A stretch of DNA of 54,711 nucleotides from Oscillospiraceae bacterium (GCA_017460955.1 JAFTZY010000039.1:1-54711), one strand, 5' to 3'; counted from the first letter of the stretch, positions 8,731 to 17,184 are shown. Program-made: numbers and translations. Notes: a model not told the origin generated them from the sequence alone.

Positions 8731-9657
8731 ATGTATATGCGCATCGAACTCAAAGAGATCAATACCCAAGTCACCGAACACCGGGATGATTATATCCGCA
8801 CCACGAACGCCGCCTACAAGGAGAGCCTGGCGGCCATTGCCGGGGATATTGCCAAAAACCGCGAGGAGAAGCCGATCATCCTGCTGTCCGGGCCGTCCGG
8901 CTCCGGCAAGACGACCTCGGCGCTGATGATCGAGCAGATGCTCGATGACCAGGGCATCCAGACGCACACACTGTCGCTGGACAATTATTTCAGTCCCCTG
9001 ACCGATTCGGAGAAGGAACGCTTCGCACGCGGCGAGCTCGATCTGGAATCCCCCAACCGCATCGACAGCGATTTCCTGACCGATCAGCTCGACAGGATCT
9101 ACCGCTGCGAGCCCGTGGAGCTGCCCATCTATGACTTCAAGGAGTCCACCCGCATCCAAAGCGGCAATATCCTGCACAGCAAGCCCGGTGAGCTGGTCAT
9201 CCTTGAGGGCATCCACAGCCTCAATCCCGATGTGGTCGGGCTGCCCGATGAGCAGACGGCCAAGATCTATGTCAGCGTCCGCACCCGCATCACGCAGGAC
9301 GGCGTGGAGCTGCATCCGTCCAAGATCCGGCTGATGCGCCGGCTCGTGCGGGATCTGCTGTTCCGCAAGCGCTCGTTCGCCGACACGCTGATGATGTTCA
9401 CGAGTGTGGAGGAGGGCGAGAACAAGTACATCATGCCCTACAAGTACCGCTCCACCTACGATGTGGACACCCTGATGGCCTACGAGATCTGTGCCTACAA
9501 GGACTTTTTGCTCGACGCCCTGCGGGAGATGACGCAGATGCCGGTGGTGCGGGACATGATCGAATTTCTGGAAAATTCCGTCTGTCTCGATCCGGGCAGC
9601 ATCACACCGGATTCCCTTGTGTGCGAATTCATCGGCGGCGGACAGTTCGGGAACTAA
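8731..9657 (+). CDS. Uridine kinase-family nucleoside kinase
   Basis: 308 aa. The P-loop GPSGSGKTT is at residues 54-62, followed by a DNYF motif (SLDNYFSP) and the YDF motif (LPIYDFKE) typical of uridine kinase/phosphoribulokinase enzymes. ILEGIH is the Walker B-like strand. These enzymes phosphorylate uridine and cytidine with NTP in pyrimidine salvage. Clostridial relatives often carry an N-terminal TGS domain and run to about 550 aa; this one has only a 45-residue leader, so it is the short form. AGGAGGG is 3 bases from the first ATG and 9 from the ATG at 8737, so the true start may be the latter. Phosphoribulokinase is unlikely without Calvin-cycle context. Confidence 0.82.
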   Translation: MYMRIELKEINTQVTEHRDDYIRTTNAAYKESLAAIAGDIAKNREEKPIILLSGPSGSGKTTSALMIEQMLDDQGIQTHTLSLDNYFSPLTDSEKERFARGELDLESPNRIDSDFLTDQLDRIYRCEPVELPIYDFKESTRIQSGNILHSKPGELVILEGIHSLNPDVVGLPDEQTAKIYVSVRTRITQDGVELHPSKIRLMRRLVRDLLFRKRSFADTLMMFTSVEEGENKYIMPYKYRSTYDVDTLMAYEICAYKDFLLDALREMTQMPVVRDMIEFLENSVCLDPGSITPDSLVCEFIGGGQFGN

Positions 9658-9660
9658 AAA

Positions 9661-9782
9661 GCCTCTTTTGGAGGCGAGTTCTCCCCACCCCCAAACCCCC
9701 GCCCCCAAGGGCGGGGGCTATATTGCGGGGCCTGCGGCCCCGCACCCCGCAGATATCAGGAGGCTCTGTAGAGCCTCCTGAT
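9661..9782. repeat. Hairpin-rich GC block with terminator
   Basis: Four perfect hairpins in tandem: GCCTC/GAGGC (9661-9675), CCCCCGCCC/GGGCGGGGG (9696-9717), GCGGGGCC/GGCCCCGC (9725-9743) and a 12-bp stem ATCAGGAGGCTC with TGTA loop (9755-9782). The last is followed by TTTCT and terminates the kinase gene. The other three have no obvious job and look like an interspersed intergenic repeat. Confidence 0.7.
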
Positions 9783-9785
9783 TTT

Positions 9786-10676
9786 CTACAGTCCCTGCAT
9801 GGAAAAGTCCGGGGTGTACTCCGTCCGGGCGGCGCTCACATCCTGGAGGTAGCCGTCAAAGCCGAGTGCCTGCGCGGTTTTCAGCACGCTTCCGTACTCC
9901 ATCTTCGTCAGGCGCCGCCCAAGCACCGGATGGGAGGAGGGCGCAAATTCCGGCGTATACTGCGCCATCAGGCTCAGAAGGAAGCGGCCGGTCCCGAAGC
10001 GTCCGGCAAGCGCTTCGAGCAGCGCGATGGATTCGTGACGGCAGCCCGGCAGCACCAGATGCCGCACGATGCACCCGCGCTCCATCAGGCCCTGCGTGAT
10101 GACGGGCGGTCCCGTCTGCCGGAGCATCTCTTCGAGCGCGGCAAATGCGACCTCGGGATAATCCGGTGCGTCCGCATAGCGTGCGGCCGTCTGCGGATCG
10201 AGGAATTTGAAGTCGGGCAGATAGATCTCCACGAGCCCGTTGAGCATTTGCAGCTGCTCCGGGGATTCATACCCACCGCAGTTGTAGACGACCGGAATGT
10301 GCAGCGACGGCTTGATGCGCTCGAGCACGGGTACGATCCACGGCAGGAAATGCCCCGCCGTGACCAGATTGATGTTGTGCGCTCCCTGCGCCTGGAGCGA
10401 AAGAAAGATCTCCCCGAGCCGCTCCTGTGAAACGGGCTTTCCCTTGCAGGCAGCGGAAATGACGGCATTCTGGCAAAAGCAGCAGTGCAGCGGGCATCCG
10501 GAGAAGAACACTGTCCCGGAGCCCCTCGTCCCGCTGATGCACGGCTCCTCCCAGGGGTGGAGCGCTGCCCGTGCGGCAAGAAGGGTGTCCCCTGCGCCGC
10601 ACAGTCCCCTGCTGCGTGTGCGGTCCGCGCCGCATCTGCGGGGACACAGCCGGCAGCGCGCTGCGTCAAATGCCAT
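9786..10676 (-). CDS. Radical SAM protein, pyruvate formate-lyase activase-like (PflX type)
   Basis: 296 aa. An N-terminal cysteine group (C8, C11, C15, C26) precedes the radical SAM motif CxxxCxxC in FSGCPLHCCFCQN. This two-part layout matches the PflX/YfbX-type putative activases, about 300 aa, whose substrates are not established. The partial TIM barrel follows, with YNCGGYES and LPDFKF typical of the family. The start codon overlaps the stop of the upstream mutarotase gene by one base (TAATG), so translation is coupled. It is the last gene of the SCIFF operon, but no link to SCIFF maturation is known and proximity alone suggests none. Confidence 0.82.
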   Translation of the reverse strand: MAFDAARCRLCPRRCGADRTRSRGLCGAGDTLLAARAALHPWEEPCISGTRGSGTVFFSGCPLHCCFCQNAVISAACKGKPVSQERLGEIFLSLQAQGAHNINLVTAGHFLPWIVPVLERIKPSLHIPVVYNCGGYESPEQLQMLNGLVEIYLPDFKFLDPQTAARYADAPDYPEVAFAALEEMLRQTGPPVITQGLMERGCIVRHLVLPGCRHESIALLEALAGRFGTGRFLLSLMAQYTPEFAPSSHPVLGRRLTKMEYGSVLKTAQALGFDGYLQDVSAARTEYTPDFSMQGL

Positions 10677-11533
10677 TACTGCACCCGGATGGTGTAGGCG
10701 TAGCTGTACTCCTCCCCGGGTGCCAGGCGGATGGCATGGGCCTTCTCTTCAAGGTCCGGGGTATCGTCGTCGGCATAGACCGGCAGGGAGGTCCAGGGCT
10801 CGAGGCACACGAAGGCAGCGCGGTCATCGCCTGTGGGGGACCAAACGGCGATGCAGCCGGACTCCGGGAATTCCACGGTCACGCTGTGGGGGGACTTCTC
10901 CGAGCGCAGGGAGACCGCCTTGGAGCGCGGTGCATCGAGGATGATCGCATCGTGGTCGAAGAGACTGCGGGTCATGTCCAGGCAGTTTCCGTCCTCAAGG
11001 AGCGTGACGAGCTTCCCGTCGATGCGCTGGGTGATGTGCTCGGACTGCGCATATTCCACATAGTAATCCTCGAAGCGCTCCCCCGGCAGGAGCGGACAGT
11101 TGAATGCCGGATGGCCCCCGATGTAGAAGAACATCGGCGCCTTCCCCGGATTGTACACAGTATGCGAGACCTTCACGCCGTCGGGCAGGAGCGTATAGCG
11201 CACGGTAAAGCGGAAGGGATAGGGGTACTGTGCCAGGGTATCCGGTGTATCCTTCAGTTCAAAGGTCAGGCTGTCCGGTGTCTGTTCAAGGAGCGTAAAC
11301 ATGAGGTCGCGGGCAAAGCCGTGATTGGCACGCATGGTATAGGTATCGCCGAAGGCACGGTAGCGGTTCTCCATCGGCGAGCAGATGAAGGGGAAGAGGA
11401 TGGGCGCATGGCGCTTCCAGGCATCCCCTGCCTGCCAGAGATATTCCCGGCCCTCCCGGCACAGGGAATGCAGCTCCGCACCGAAGGGATCGGCAGTGAT
11501 GGTCATCTGTTCGTTGTGCAGCTCATACAGCAT
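10676..11533 (-). CDS. Aldose 1-epimerase family protein (LacX-like)
   Basis: 285 aa, the usual length for LacX-type galactose-mutarotase-fold proteins. Visible features are EYLWQAGDAWKRHAPILFP near the start, the His region ANHGFARD, and IGGHPAFNCPL, which carries a conserved His of the family. These enzymes interconvert alpha and beta anomers of hexoses, although LacX-branch specificity is poorly known. It lies 87 bases downstream of scfB, with a hairpin in between, and is coupled to the following radical SAM gene. Confidence 0.85.
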   Translation of the reverse strand: MLYELHNEQMTITADPFGAELHSLCREGREYLWQAGDAWKRHAPILFPFICSPMENRYRAFGDTYTMRANHGFARDLMFTLLEQTPDSLTFELKDTPDTLAQYPYPFRFTVRYTLLPDGVKVSHTVYNPGKAPMFFYIGGHPAFNCPLLPGERFEDYYVEYAQSEHITQRIDGKLVTLLEDGNCLDMTRSLFDHDAIILDAPRSKAVSLRSEKSPHSVTVEFPESGCIAVWSPTGDDRAAFVCLEPWTSLPVYADDDTPDLEEKAHAIRLAPGEEYSYAYTIRVQ

Positions 11534-11567
11534 GGTGAATTCCTCCTGATCGTGTCAATTTGCAGCA

Positions 11568-11593
11568 CAGCCGCCCCGGACCCGGAGCGGCTG
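11568..11593 (-). other. GC-rich hairpin between scfB and the mutarotase gene
   Basis: CAGCCGC/GCGGCTG arms enclose a further CCGG/CCGG pairing. No T run follows, so it is more likely an mRNA-stability or partial-termination element than a full terminator. Confidence 0.5.
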
Positions 11594-11620
11594 CATGGGT
11601 GTATGGGTGGTGGATGGGCG

Positions 11621-13000
11621 TTACTGCGCCGTCCCCTTCTCCAGGTTCTTGACTGCCTGGATCATGATGGCACACTCCACACGCTTCTTCTCGAGCTCAC
11701 ACGAGAGGGTATGCGCGGTGCGGATGTCGCCTTCGTACTGATAGTTGTTGGCATTGCAGCCGCCGCTGCAATAGAATCTGGCCCAGCAGTCATGGCACCG
11801 GGGCTTGTTGTAGATATGCGCCTGTGCAAAGTCCTGCTGCATGTCCAGATCAAAGGTCCCGTCCTCGAGGCTGCCCATCTTGTACTCCTCCATCCCCACG
11901 AACTGATGGCAGGGATAGATGTCGCCGTCGGGCGTGACAGCCACATACTCGTTGCCGCAGCCGCAGCCGCGCAGGCGCTTGATGGCGCAAGGCCCCTGGT
12001 CGAGGTCGATCATAAAGTGGAAGAAATTAAAGTGCTCCCCCTTCCGGTCCTGCTCGAGGAGACGCTGCGAGAGCTTCTCATACTCGGCAAATACCGCCGG
12101 GAGCTCGGCCTCGGTGAGGGCATAGTCGTACTTGTCCTCACAGACCACGGGTTCCACGGAGATCTGGTCAAAGCCCGCCTCATAGAGGCTGAACACATCC
12201 TCGGAGAAATCGAGGTTGTACTTGGTGAAGGTGCCGCGGACATAGTAATCCAGGGACTTGTCACGGGCATCGACGAGCTTTTTGAACTTGGGGAGGATGA
12301 CGTCGTAGCTGCCCTTACCGCCGGCGGTCGGGCGCATCCGGTCATTGGTGCTCTGCCTGCCGTCGATGGACAGGACGACATTGGACATCTCCTTGTTGAT
12401 GAAGTCGATCTTGTCGTCGTCGAGCAGCATGCCGTTGGTTGTGATGGTGAAGCGGAAGTGCTTGCCGTATTCCTTCTCACGCGCCCTTGCGTAGGCCACG
12501 ACCTCCTTGACGGCACCGAAATTCATCAGCGGCTCGCCGCCGAAGAAATCGAGCTCAAGGTTCTTGCGGTCACCGGAGCGCTCGAGCAGAAAGTCGATCG
12601 CCTTCTTGGCCGTTTCCACGGGCATGAGCTTTCTGCCCGTGCCGAAATCACCCGTGGAGGCAAAGCAGTACTTGCACCGCAGATTGCAGTCATGGGAGAT
12701 ATGCAGGCACATGGCCTTGATGGGGCCGGCAGTGGCAAACTGCGCGTACTTCTCGTATTCATCCGCCGAAAACAGGATCCTCTGCTCATGGAGCTCACGC
12801 AGCTCCGCATAGCAGTCGGCAAGCTCGGACGGATCATATTTGTCCCCGAGCGCCCGCAGGATCTCCTCCGGACATTCCTGCGCAAAGGGGGGCTGTGCAT
12901 AGTCGAGCAGCTCGTAGGTCATCTCATCGACGATGTGGACACCGCCGCTGTTGACATCGAGCACGATGTACAGGCCGCCAAGATAATATTTATGTATCAT
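11621..13000 (-). CDS. scfB: SCIFF peptide maturase, radical SAM/SPASM (thioether-forming)
   Basis: 459 aa. The N-terminus (about 1-90) is the RiPP-recognition-like region. The radical SAM motif is CNLRCKYC, followed by FFGGEPL. The SPASM region holds the auxiliary-cluster cysteines: CGCGNEY, YPCHQFVG, then CHDCWARFYCSGGCNANNYQ. Members of this family install thioether bonds from Cys to an alpha carbon (often Thr) in the SCIFF precursor. The precursor gene lies just upstream on the same strand, which confirms the call. The ATG follows AAAGGATG. The enzyme is cytoplasmic and uses 4Fe-4S clusters. Confidence 0.95.
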   Translation of the reverse strand: MIHKYYLGGLYIVLDVNSGGVHIVDEMTYELLDYAQPPFAQECPEEILRALGDKYDPSELADCYAELRELHEQRILFSADEYEKYAQFATAGPIKAMCLHISHDCNLRCKYCFASTGDFGTGRKLMPVETAKKAIDFLLERSGDRKNLELDFFGGEPLMNFGAVKEVVAYARAREKEYGKHFRFTITTNGMLLDDDKIDFINKEMSNVVLSIDGRQSTNDRMRPTAGGKGSYDVILPKFKKLVDARDKSLDYYVRGTFTKYNLDFSEDVFSLYEAGFDQISVEPVVCEDKYDYALTEAELPAVFAEYEKLSQRLLEQDRKGEHFNFFHFMIDLDQGPCAIKRLRGCGCGNEYVAVTPDGDIYPCHQFVGMEEYKMGSLEDGTFDLDMQQDFAQAHIYNKPRCHDCWARFYCSGGCNANNYQYEGDIRTAHTLSCELEKKRVECAIMIQAVKNLEKGTAQ

Positions 13001-13274
13001 GTGTTTTCATCCTTTATTGATCGCAGCGGCAGGGAATGCCGCAGATTCCAAACAAACAGAATGCCCTGCACCTGCGTGCAGGGTCATTCCCAGTGACAGA
13101 TCCCGGCGCATAGAACCTGTCTTCACAAGATGCCGCGGCAGCTTTTTGGCATCTTTGCACCGTGTCTTTGTCCAAAATCCTTGCAATACATACAGTATTC
13201 CTGCGGATTTCGGACTTTGACACGGCACAAATCTGCTCAAAAATATGCTCGTGTCCCTTGTGCAGACAGGTTCT
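13001..13274 (-). other. scfA-scfB spacer with two hairpins
   Basis: 274 bases without a credible gene. On the minus strand a CCCTGCA/TGCAGGG hairpin (13064-13083) is followed by a T-rich stretch, and GCGGCA/TGCCGC (13026-13042) sits just before the scfB ribosome binding site. The first may act as a partial terminator giving more precursor than maturase message. Confidence 0.5.
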
Positions 13275-13421
13275 TTACTTCTCGTCGCGCTCGCACTTCT
13301 GGTTGGCAACCGTGCAGGAAGTCTTGCATGCGGACTGGCAGGATGCCTGGCAGTTGCCGCAGCCGCCCTTCTTGGCGCTCTCAGCAAGCTTTGCCTTGTT
13401 GATGGTCATGATGTGCTTCAT
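13275..13421 (-). CDS. scfA: SCIFF RiPP precursor peptide (six cysteines in about forty-five residues)
   Basis: 48 aa. The leader begins MKHIMTINKAKLAESAKKGG. The core has exactly six cysteines: C21, C24, C28, C32, C36 and C43, spaced 3, 4, 4, 4 and 7. T34 and T37 sit beside core cysteines and are candidate thioether acceptors. This spacing and the KxGGCGNCQxSCQ-type core are diagnostic for SCIFF, which is nearly universal in Clostridia but whose biological role is still unknown. GGAGGG is 7 bases before the ATG and a consensus promoter lies upstream. Confidence 0.95.
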   Translation of the reverse strand: MKHIMTINKAKLAESAKKGGCGNCQASCQSACKTSCTVANQKCERDEK

Positions 13422-13468
13422 ATGTTTTCCCTCCGTTCCGGGATCCGGGACACCGGACCCTTTTTGTC

Positions 13469-13497
13469 ATTATACCACATTTTCCTCCGGATTGCAA
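13469..13497 (-). promoter_or_regulatory. scfA promoter
   Basis: On the minus strand TTGCAA (13492-13497), a 17-bp spacer and TATAAT (13469-13474), about 50 bases before scfA. Confidence 0.88.
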
Positions 13498-13522
13498 GAG
13501 GAAAATGGGATTTTTTTAGAAA

Positions 13523-13915
13523 TCAGTCCGGTGAGCGTTTCAGCTTCCGGTTCACGCCCCGGATCCCCCCGGCAGCGCCGGCAAGGAGCATCACGGCAAG
13601 GCGCACCGGCAGTGTCCTGCCGCTCCCCTGTGTGAGCACGCAGCCGCACAGCAGCAAAAGCCACAGAGATCCTGCGCAGACACAGCCCATAAGGATGCCG
13701 CGGTGCCTTCCGTGATAGCCGCAGCGCCTTCCCGCGGCATATGCGGACACTCCCGCCAGGAGCGTGAGCAGCAGACGCACGGCCTGTGCGGACACGTCCC
13801 CGCACAGCCGCAGTGCGGCAAGGCTCACACAGCCGGCCGCCATCCAGGCGACCCCCTCCAGGCAGGCAAGCAGACAGCGCAGTACCGGTGATCTCCAGAT
13901 CCGTATGCGGCGCAC
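13523..13915 (-). CDS. TIGR04086-family membrane protein
   Basis: 130 aa, started at the GTG at 13915 because GGAAGGGG lies 8 bases before it. Four hydrophobic helices are visible, with a glycine-rich AGGIRGVNRK end. Position directly after yajC is the usual place of TIGR04086 proteins in Clostridia, and composition and length agree. Function is unknown; association with the Sec/YajC locus is only positional. Confidence 0.72.
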   Translation of the reverse strand: MRRIRIWRSPVLRCLLACLEGVAWMAAGCVSLAALRLCGDVSAQAVRLLLTLLAGVSAYAAGRRCGYHGRHRGILMGCVCAGSLWLLLLCGCVLTQGSGRTLPVRLAVMLLAGAAGGIRGVNRKLKRSPD

Positions 13916-13979
13916 GATACCATCCCCTTCCTTCGGTCATGGTACATCCTATGCCGCTCCCGTTCGGATCTATGCAGAC

Positions 13980-14456
13980 TTATTCGTCCTTGGGCTTGCC
14001 CAGGCTGATGCCGGAGGACTTCTTCTTCTCCTTGGCGGCCTTCTCGGCCTCGGCGGCCTCACGGGCAGTGACGTTCTCCTTGATGGCGTCCTGCATCATG
14101 CGGATCTTCAGACGGTCGCTCCCCGTCTCGAGGATGACCGTATTGGTGCTCTCCTCGACACGCAGCACGATGCCCACGATGCCGCCGATGGTCACGACCT
14201 CATCGCCGACCTGGAGGTTCTTCTGCATCTCGCGGGTCTCCTTGTCCTGCTTCTGCTGCGGCCGGATCATGATGAAATACAGGAAGATCAGCAGCAGCAC
14301 CGGCAGTGCAAATGTGGAAATGATCGTCCCCCACCCGGCAGCTGCCGCATCATCGGATGCGGCATCGGCCGCAAAGGCATGCAGGCTCCCGGCCGTGTAC
14401 ATGGCAAGTGTTCCCGTCAGGGCGGACAGCCCCTTGAGCAGCTTCATTTTGTTCAT
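13980..14456 (-). CDS. yajC: Preprotein translocase subunit YajC
   Basis: 158 aa from the ATG at 14456, which follows AAGGAGAG; the open frame upstream of it belongs to the end of nfnB. A signal-like N-terminus with AFAADA is followed by the single YajC membrane helix and FIMIRPQQKQDKE, the family hallmark. The cytoplasmic domain (VGDEVVTIGGIVG) follows, then a Lys/Glu-rich tail. YajC assists SecDF in protein export. The N-terminal extension of about 45 residues before the helix is longer than in E. coli. It lies 19 bases after nfnB in the same operon. Confidence 0.93.
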   Translation of the reverse strand: MNKMKLLKGLSALTGTLAMYTAGSLHAFAADAASDDAAAAGWGTIISTFALPVLLLIFLYFIMIRPQQKQDKETREMQKNLQVGDEVVTIGGIVGIVLRVEESTNTVILETGSDRLKIRMMQDAIKENVTAREAAEAEKAAKEKKKSSGISLGKPKDE

Positions 14457-14475
14457 AAATCCATCTCTCCTTAAA

Positions 14476-15864
14476 TCAATCTTTTTTCTGCATATATTCG
14501 TCCATCGCCCTGGCAGCGGCCTTGCCGGCTCCCATCGCCAGAATGACGGTGGCAGCACCGGTCACGGCATCGCCGCCGGCGTAAACGCCTTCCTTGGTGG
14601 TCATCATCGCCTCGTCCACGATCAGGCAGCCGCGCTTGTTGGCTTCAAGGCCGGGTGTGGTCGTGCGGATGAGGGGATTGGGGGAGGTACCGATGGCCAT
14701 GATGACCGTATCCACCGGCAGCTCGTATTCCGAGCCCTCCACCGGGACGGGCGAGCGTCTGCCGCTCTCGTCGGGCTCACCGAGCTCCATCTTCTGCACC
14801 ACGGCCGCACACACTCTGCCGCTGTCATCGCCGATGAGCCGCAGGGGATTGTTGAGCGTGAGGAACTCCACGCCCTCCTCCTTGGCATGCAGCACCTCCT
14901 CGCGGCGTGCAGGCATTTCCGCCTCGGAGCGGCGGTAGATGATGTAGACATGCTCCGCGCCCATGCGCAGCGCACTGCGGGCTGCATCCATCGCCACATT
15001 GCCGCCGCCGACCACGGCAACGGACTTCGAGCGCAGAACCGGCGTATCATAGCCCTCCTTGTAGCCCTTCATGAGGTTGATGCGCGTGAGGTATTCGTTG
15101 GCCGAGCACACGCCGACCAGGCCCTCGCCCTCGATCCCCATAAAGCGCGGCAGTCCCGCACCGGAGCCGACAAACACGGCTTCGTTGCCCTCCGCCATGA
15201 TCTCGTCAATGGACAGCACCTTGCCGATGACCATATTGGTCATGATCTTTACACCCAGACGGCGCAGACCGTCCACCTCACGCTGCACGATGTCCTTGGG
15301 CAGGCGGAATTCCGGGATGCCGTACATCAGCACGCCCCCGGCAGTATGGAAGGCCTCGTACACCGTGACCTCGTAGCCGAGTCTGGCTAAGTCCCCGGCA
15401 CAGGTCAGACCTGCCGGCCCCGCCCCGACGATGGCGGCCTTGTGGCCGTTCTTCGGCGGCAGCTGCACATCCTCCGTGCCGTTTTGCATATGATGATCGG
15501 CAGCAAAGCGCTCGAGTCTGCCGATGCCGACCGGCTCGCCCTTGATGCCGCGCACGCACTTGCTCTCGCACTGGCGCTCCTGCGGACAGACTCTGCCGCA
15601 CACCGCCGGAAGGCTGCTGGTCTCACGGATGATGCTGTAGGCACCCTCGAAATTGCCCCCTGCGATCTCACGGATGAAATCCGGGATCTGCACGCTCACC
15701 GGGCACCCGGTCATGCACGGGCGGTTCTTGCAGTTCAGGCACCGTGTGGCCTCCTCCACGGCCATTTCCGCCGTGTAGCCGCTGGTGACCTCCTCAAAAT
15801 TGTGTGCGCGCACCTTCGGATCCTGCTCGGGGCTGGGCACCTTGGTATTGGACATGTTCGGCAT
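14476..15864 (-). CDS. gltA: NADPH-dependent glutamate synthase small subunit-like / NfnB
   Basis: 462 aa. Cysteine groups for 4Fe-4S clusters are CLNCKNRPCMTGC and CGRVCPQERQCESKC. The FAD Rossmann motif is VGAGPAGL and the NADP one VVGGGNVAMDAAR. The partner gene 7 bases upstream encodes an NfnA-type flavoprotein. Together they form a bifurcating transhydrogenase coupling NADH, NADPH and reduced ferredoxin, which is the better reading than glutamate synthase: no large GltB subunit is present here. Cytoplasmic. Confidence 0.92.
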   Translation of the reverse strand: MPNMSNTKVPSPEQDPKVRAHNFEEVTSGYTAEMAVEEATRCLNCKNRPCMTGCPVSVQIPDFIREIAGGNFEGAYSIIRETSSLPAVCGRVCPQERQCESKCVRGIKGEPVGIGRLERFAADHHMQNGTEDVQLPPKNGHKAAIVGAGPAGLTCAGDLARLGYEVTVYEAFHTAGGVLMYGIPEFRLPKDIVQREVDGLRRLGVKIMTNMVIGKVLSIDEIMAEGNEAVFVGSGAGLPRFMGIEGEGLVGVCSANEYLTRINLMKGYKEGYDTPVLRSKSVAVVGGGNVAMDAARSALRMGAEHVYIIYRRSEAEMPARREEVLHAKEEGVEFLTLNNPLRLIGDDSGRVCAAVVQKMELGEPDESGRRSPVPVEGSEYELPVDTVIMAIGTSPNPLIRTTTPGLEANKRGCLIVDEAMMTTKEGVYAGGDAVTGAATVILAMGAGKAAARAMDEYMQKKD

Positions 15865-15871
15865 CGTTGTG

Positions 15872-16717
15872 TCACCTCCTGTTCGCTGCCTGCTCGGCAG
15901 CCCGCATCATACGGCACTCGGCCTCCCGCTCACGGAAGGTGTTGTTGCGCCGCATCAGCTCGTCAAAATCCACCAGATGGCCGTCAAAGTCCGGCCCCTC
16001 CACACAGGCATAGCGCACCCTGCCGTCCACCGTGACACGGCAGCCGCCGCACATGCCGGTGCCGTCCACCATAATGGGGTTGAGGGAGACGATCGTGGGG
16101 ATGCCGTATTCCTTCGTCAGAAGGCAGACGAACTTCATCATCGGGATCGGCCCGATGGCGATCACGGCATCGTATTGGATACCGCTTTCGATGCGTGCCT
16201 TGAGTGCATCGGTCACAAAGCCCTTCTGCCCGTAGCTGCCGTCGTCCGTGCAGAGGATGAGCTCGCTGCTGTGGCTGCGGAATTCCTCCTCAAGGATCAC
16301 GATGTCCTTGCTGCGGAAGCCTGCGATCACATCCACATGCAGCCCCTGCGCGTGGAACGCCTTGGCCTGCGGATAGGCAATGGCACAGCCCACACCGCCG
16401 CCGATGACGCAGATGCGCTTTACGCTCTCCGGAAGGGTCGTCGGCAGGCCGAGCGGTCCGACCAGATCAAGGATGCTCTCGCCCTCCTCCCGCGCGGCAA
16501 GCTTCTGCGTGGAACGCCCGACGAGCTGAAAGATCAGCGTGACCGTCCCCTTCTCCGGGTCGCATCCGGCAAGCGTGAGCGGCACACGCTCCCCCTGCTC
16601 GTCCACACGGAAGATCACGAACTGTCCCGGCTTTGCCTTGGCGGCGATGTAGGGCGCCTCCAGCTCCATGAGCGTCACGCTCGGATTCAATTCCTTCTTT
16701 CTGACAATACGAAACAC
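15872..16717 (-). CDS. Ferredoxin-NADP reductase subunit alpha-like / NfnA
   Basis: 281 aa, GTG start at 16717 after GGAGGAAA. The FAD-binding barrel (about 1-95, with PGQFVIFR) is followed by an NAD-binding domain (ICVIGGGVGCAIAYPQA). C-terminal cysteines (GMCGGC, then RYAC) bind a 2Fe-2S cluster as in PyrK-like proteins. It closely resembles dihydroorotate dehydrogenase electron-transfer subunits, but pairing with the NfnB-like gene points to NfnA. First gene of the operon nfnA-nfnB-yajC-TIGR04086. Confidence 0.9.
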   Translation of the reverse strand: MFRIVRKKELNPSVTLMELEAPYIAAKAKPGQFVIFRVDEQGERVPLTLAGCDPEKGTVTLIFQLVGRSTQKLAAREEGESILDLVGPLGLPTTLPESVKRICVIGGGVGCAIAYPQAKAFHAQGLHVDVIAGFRSKDIVILEEEFRSHSSELILCTDDGSYGQKGFVTDALKARIESGIQYDAVIAIGPIPMMKFVCLLTKEYGIPTIVSLNPIMVDGTGMCGGCRVTVDGRVRYACVEGPDFDGHLVDFDELMRRNNTFREREAECRMMRAAEQAANRR

Positions 16718-16985
16718 GTTTTTTCCTCCTCATGCACCGCAGGACGCCTGTGTCCCGCAGCCGCTGTCCGAGCCTGCCCGCACCTTTATAAGGAGCATGC
16801 CCGCGGAATAGACTTACTCGGAAACTGGAGAAGTGCCAGATTCCGCAGGATTTTTTTTCGTATGGCAAAGAGATTCGACTGCAGCAATACTTGCTGTATT
16901 GCAAGGGAGAAGCGCAAAGCCAGACGGAAAAAAGACAAGGAAGATGGTACTTCGGAAGATTTCGAGGAAGTCAATATACCTATTC
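16718..16985 (-). ncRNA. Long structured leader of the nfn operon
   Basis: About 260 bases separate the promoter from the GTG. On the minus strand there is a GCAATAC/GTATTGC hairpin, then a stem TGCGGAAT/ATTCCGCG that encloses a smaller CTGG/CCAG hairpin. No known riboswitch class is recognised. Whether it regulates is inference. Confidence 0.4.
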
Positions 16986-17014
16986 ATTATACCACAAAAT
17001 ACCCTGCTCGTCAA
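16986..17014 (-). promoter_or_regulatory. nfn operon promoter
   Basis: On the minus strand TTGACG (17009-17014), 17-bp spacer, TATAAT (16986-16991). Confidence 0.88.
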
Positions 17015-17104
17015 TGGATTTTTTCAACAATTCCGGATTTTTCCGATCCTCAGGTCTTTACTGCTTTCAAAACGTAAAAAATATTTACATTTTGACAAAA
17101 CCCA

Positions 17105-17133
17105 TTGACAAATGATAGACATCGTGCTATAAT
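17105..17133 (+). promoter_or_regulatory. Consensus promoter of the NfeD/SPFH operon
   Basis: TTGACA (17105-17110), 17-bp spacer, TATAAT (17128-17133): a perfect sigma-A promoter. Confidence 0.93.
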
Positions 17134-17144
17134 AGGGACATACA

Positions 17145-17184
17145 GCAGGCAGCAAGCCTGCATGGCATCCGGAGGGACCGGATG
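17145..17184 (+). other. Twin hairpins in the NfeD 5' leader
   Basis: GCAGGC/GCCTGC (17145-17161, loop AGCAA) and CATCCGG/CCGGATG (17166-17184, loop AGGGA) start a few bases after the transcription start. They may stabilise the message. Confidence 0.5.

Noticed and set aside
10571..13096. Plus-strand frame of 841 codons opposite scfB and the mutarotase gene
   Set aside because: It spans several genuine minus-strand genes and their spacers, and has no recognisable domain.
13470..13940. Longer alternative frame of 156 codons over the TIGR04086 gene
   Set aside because: The other frame has four hydrophobic helices, a GTG start with a good ribosome binding site and the expected operon place.
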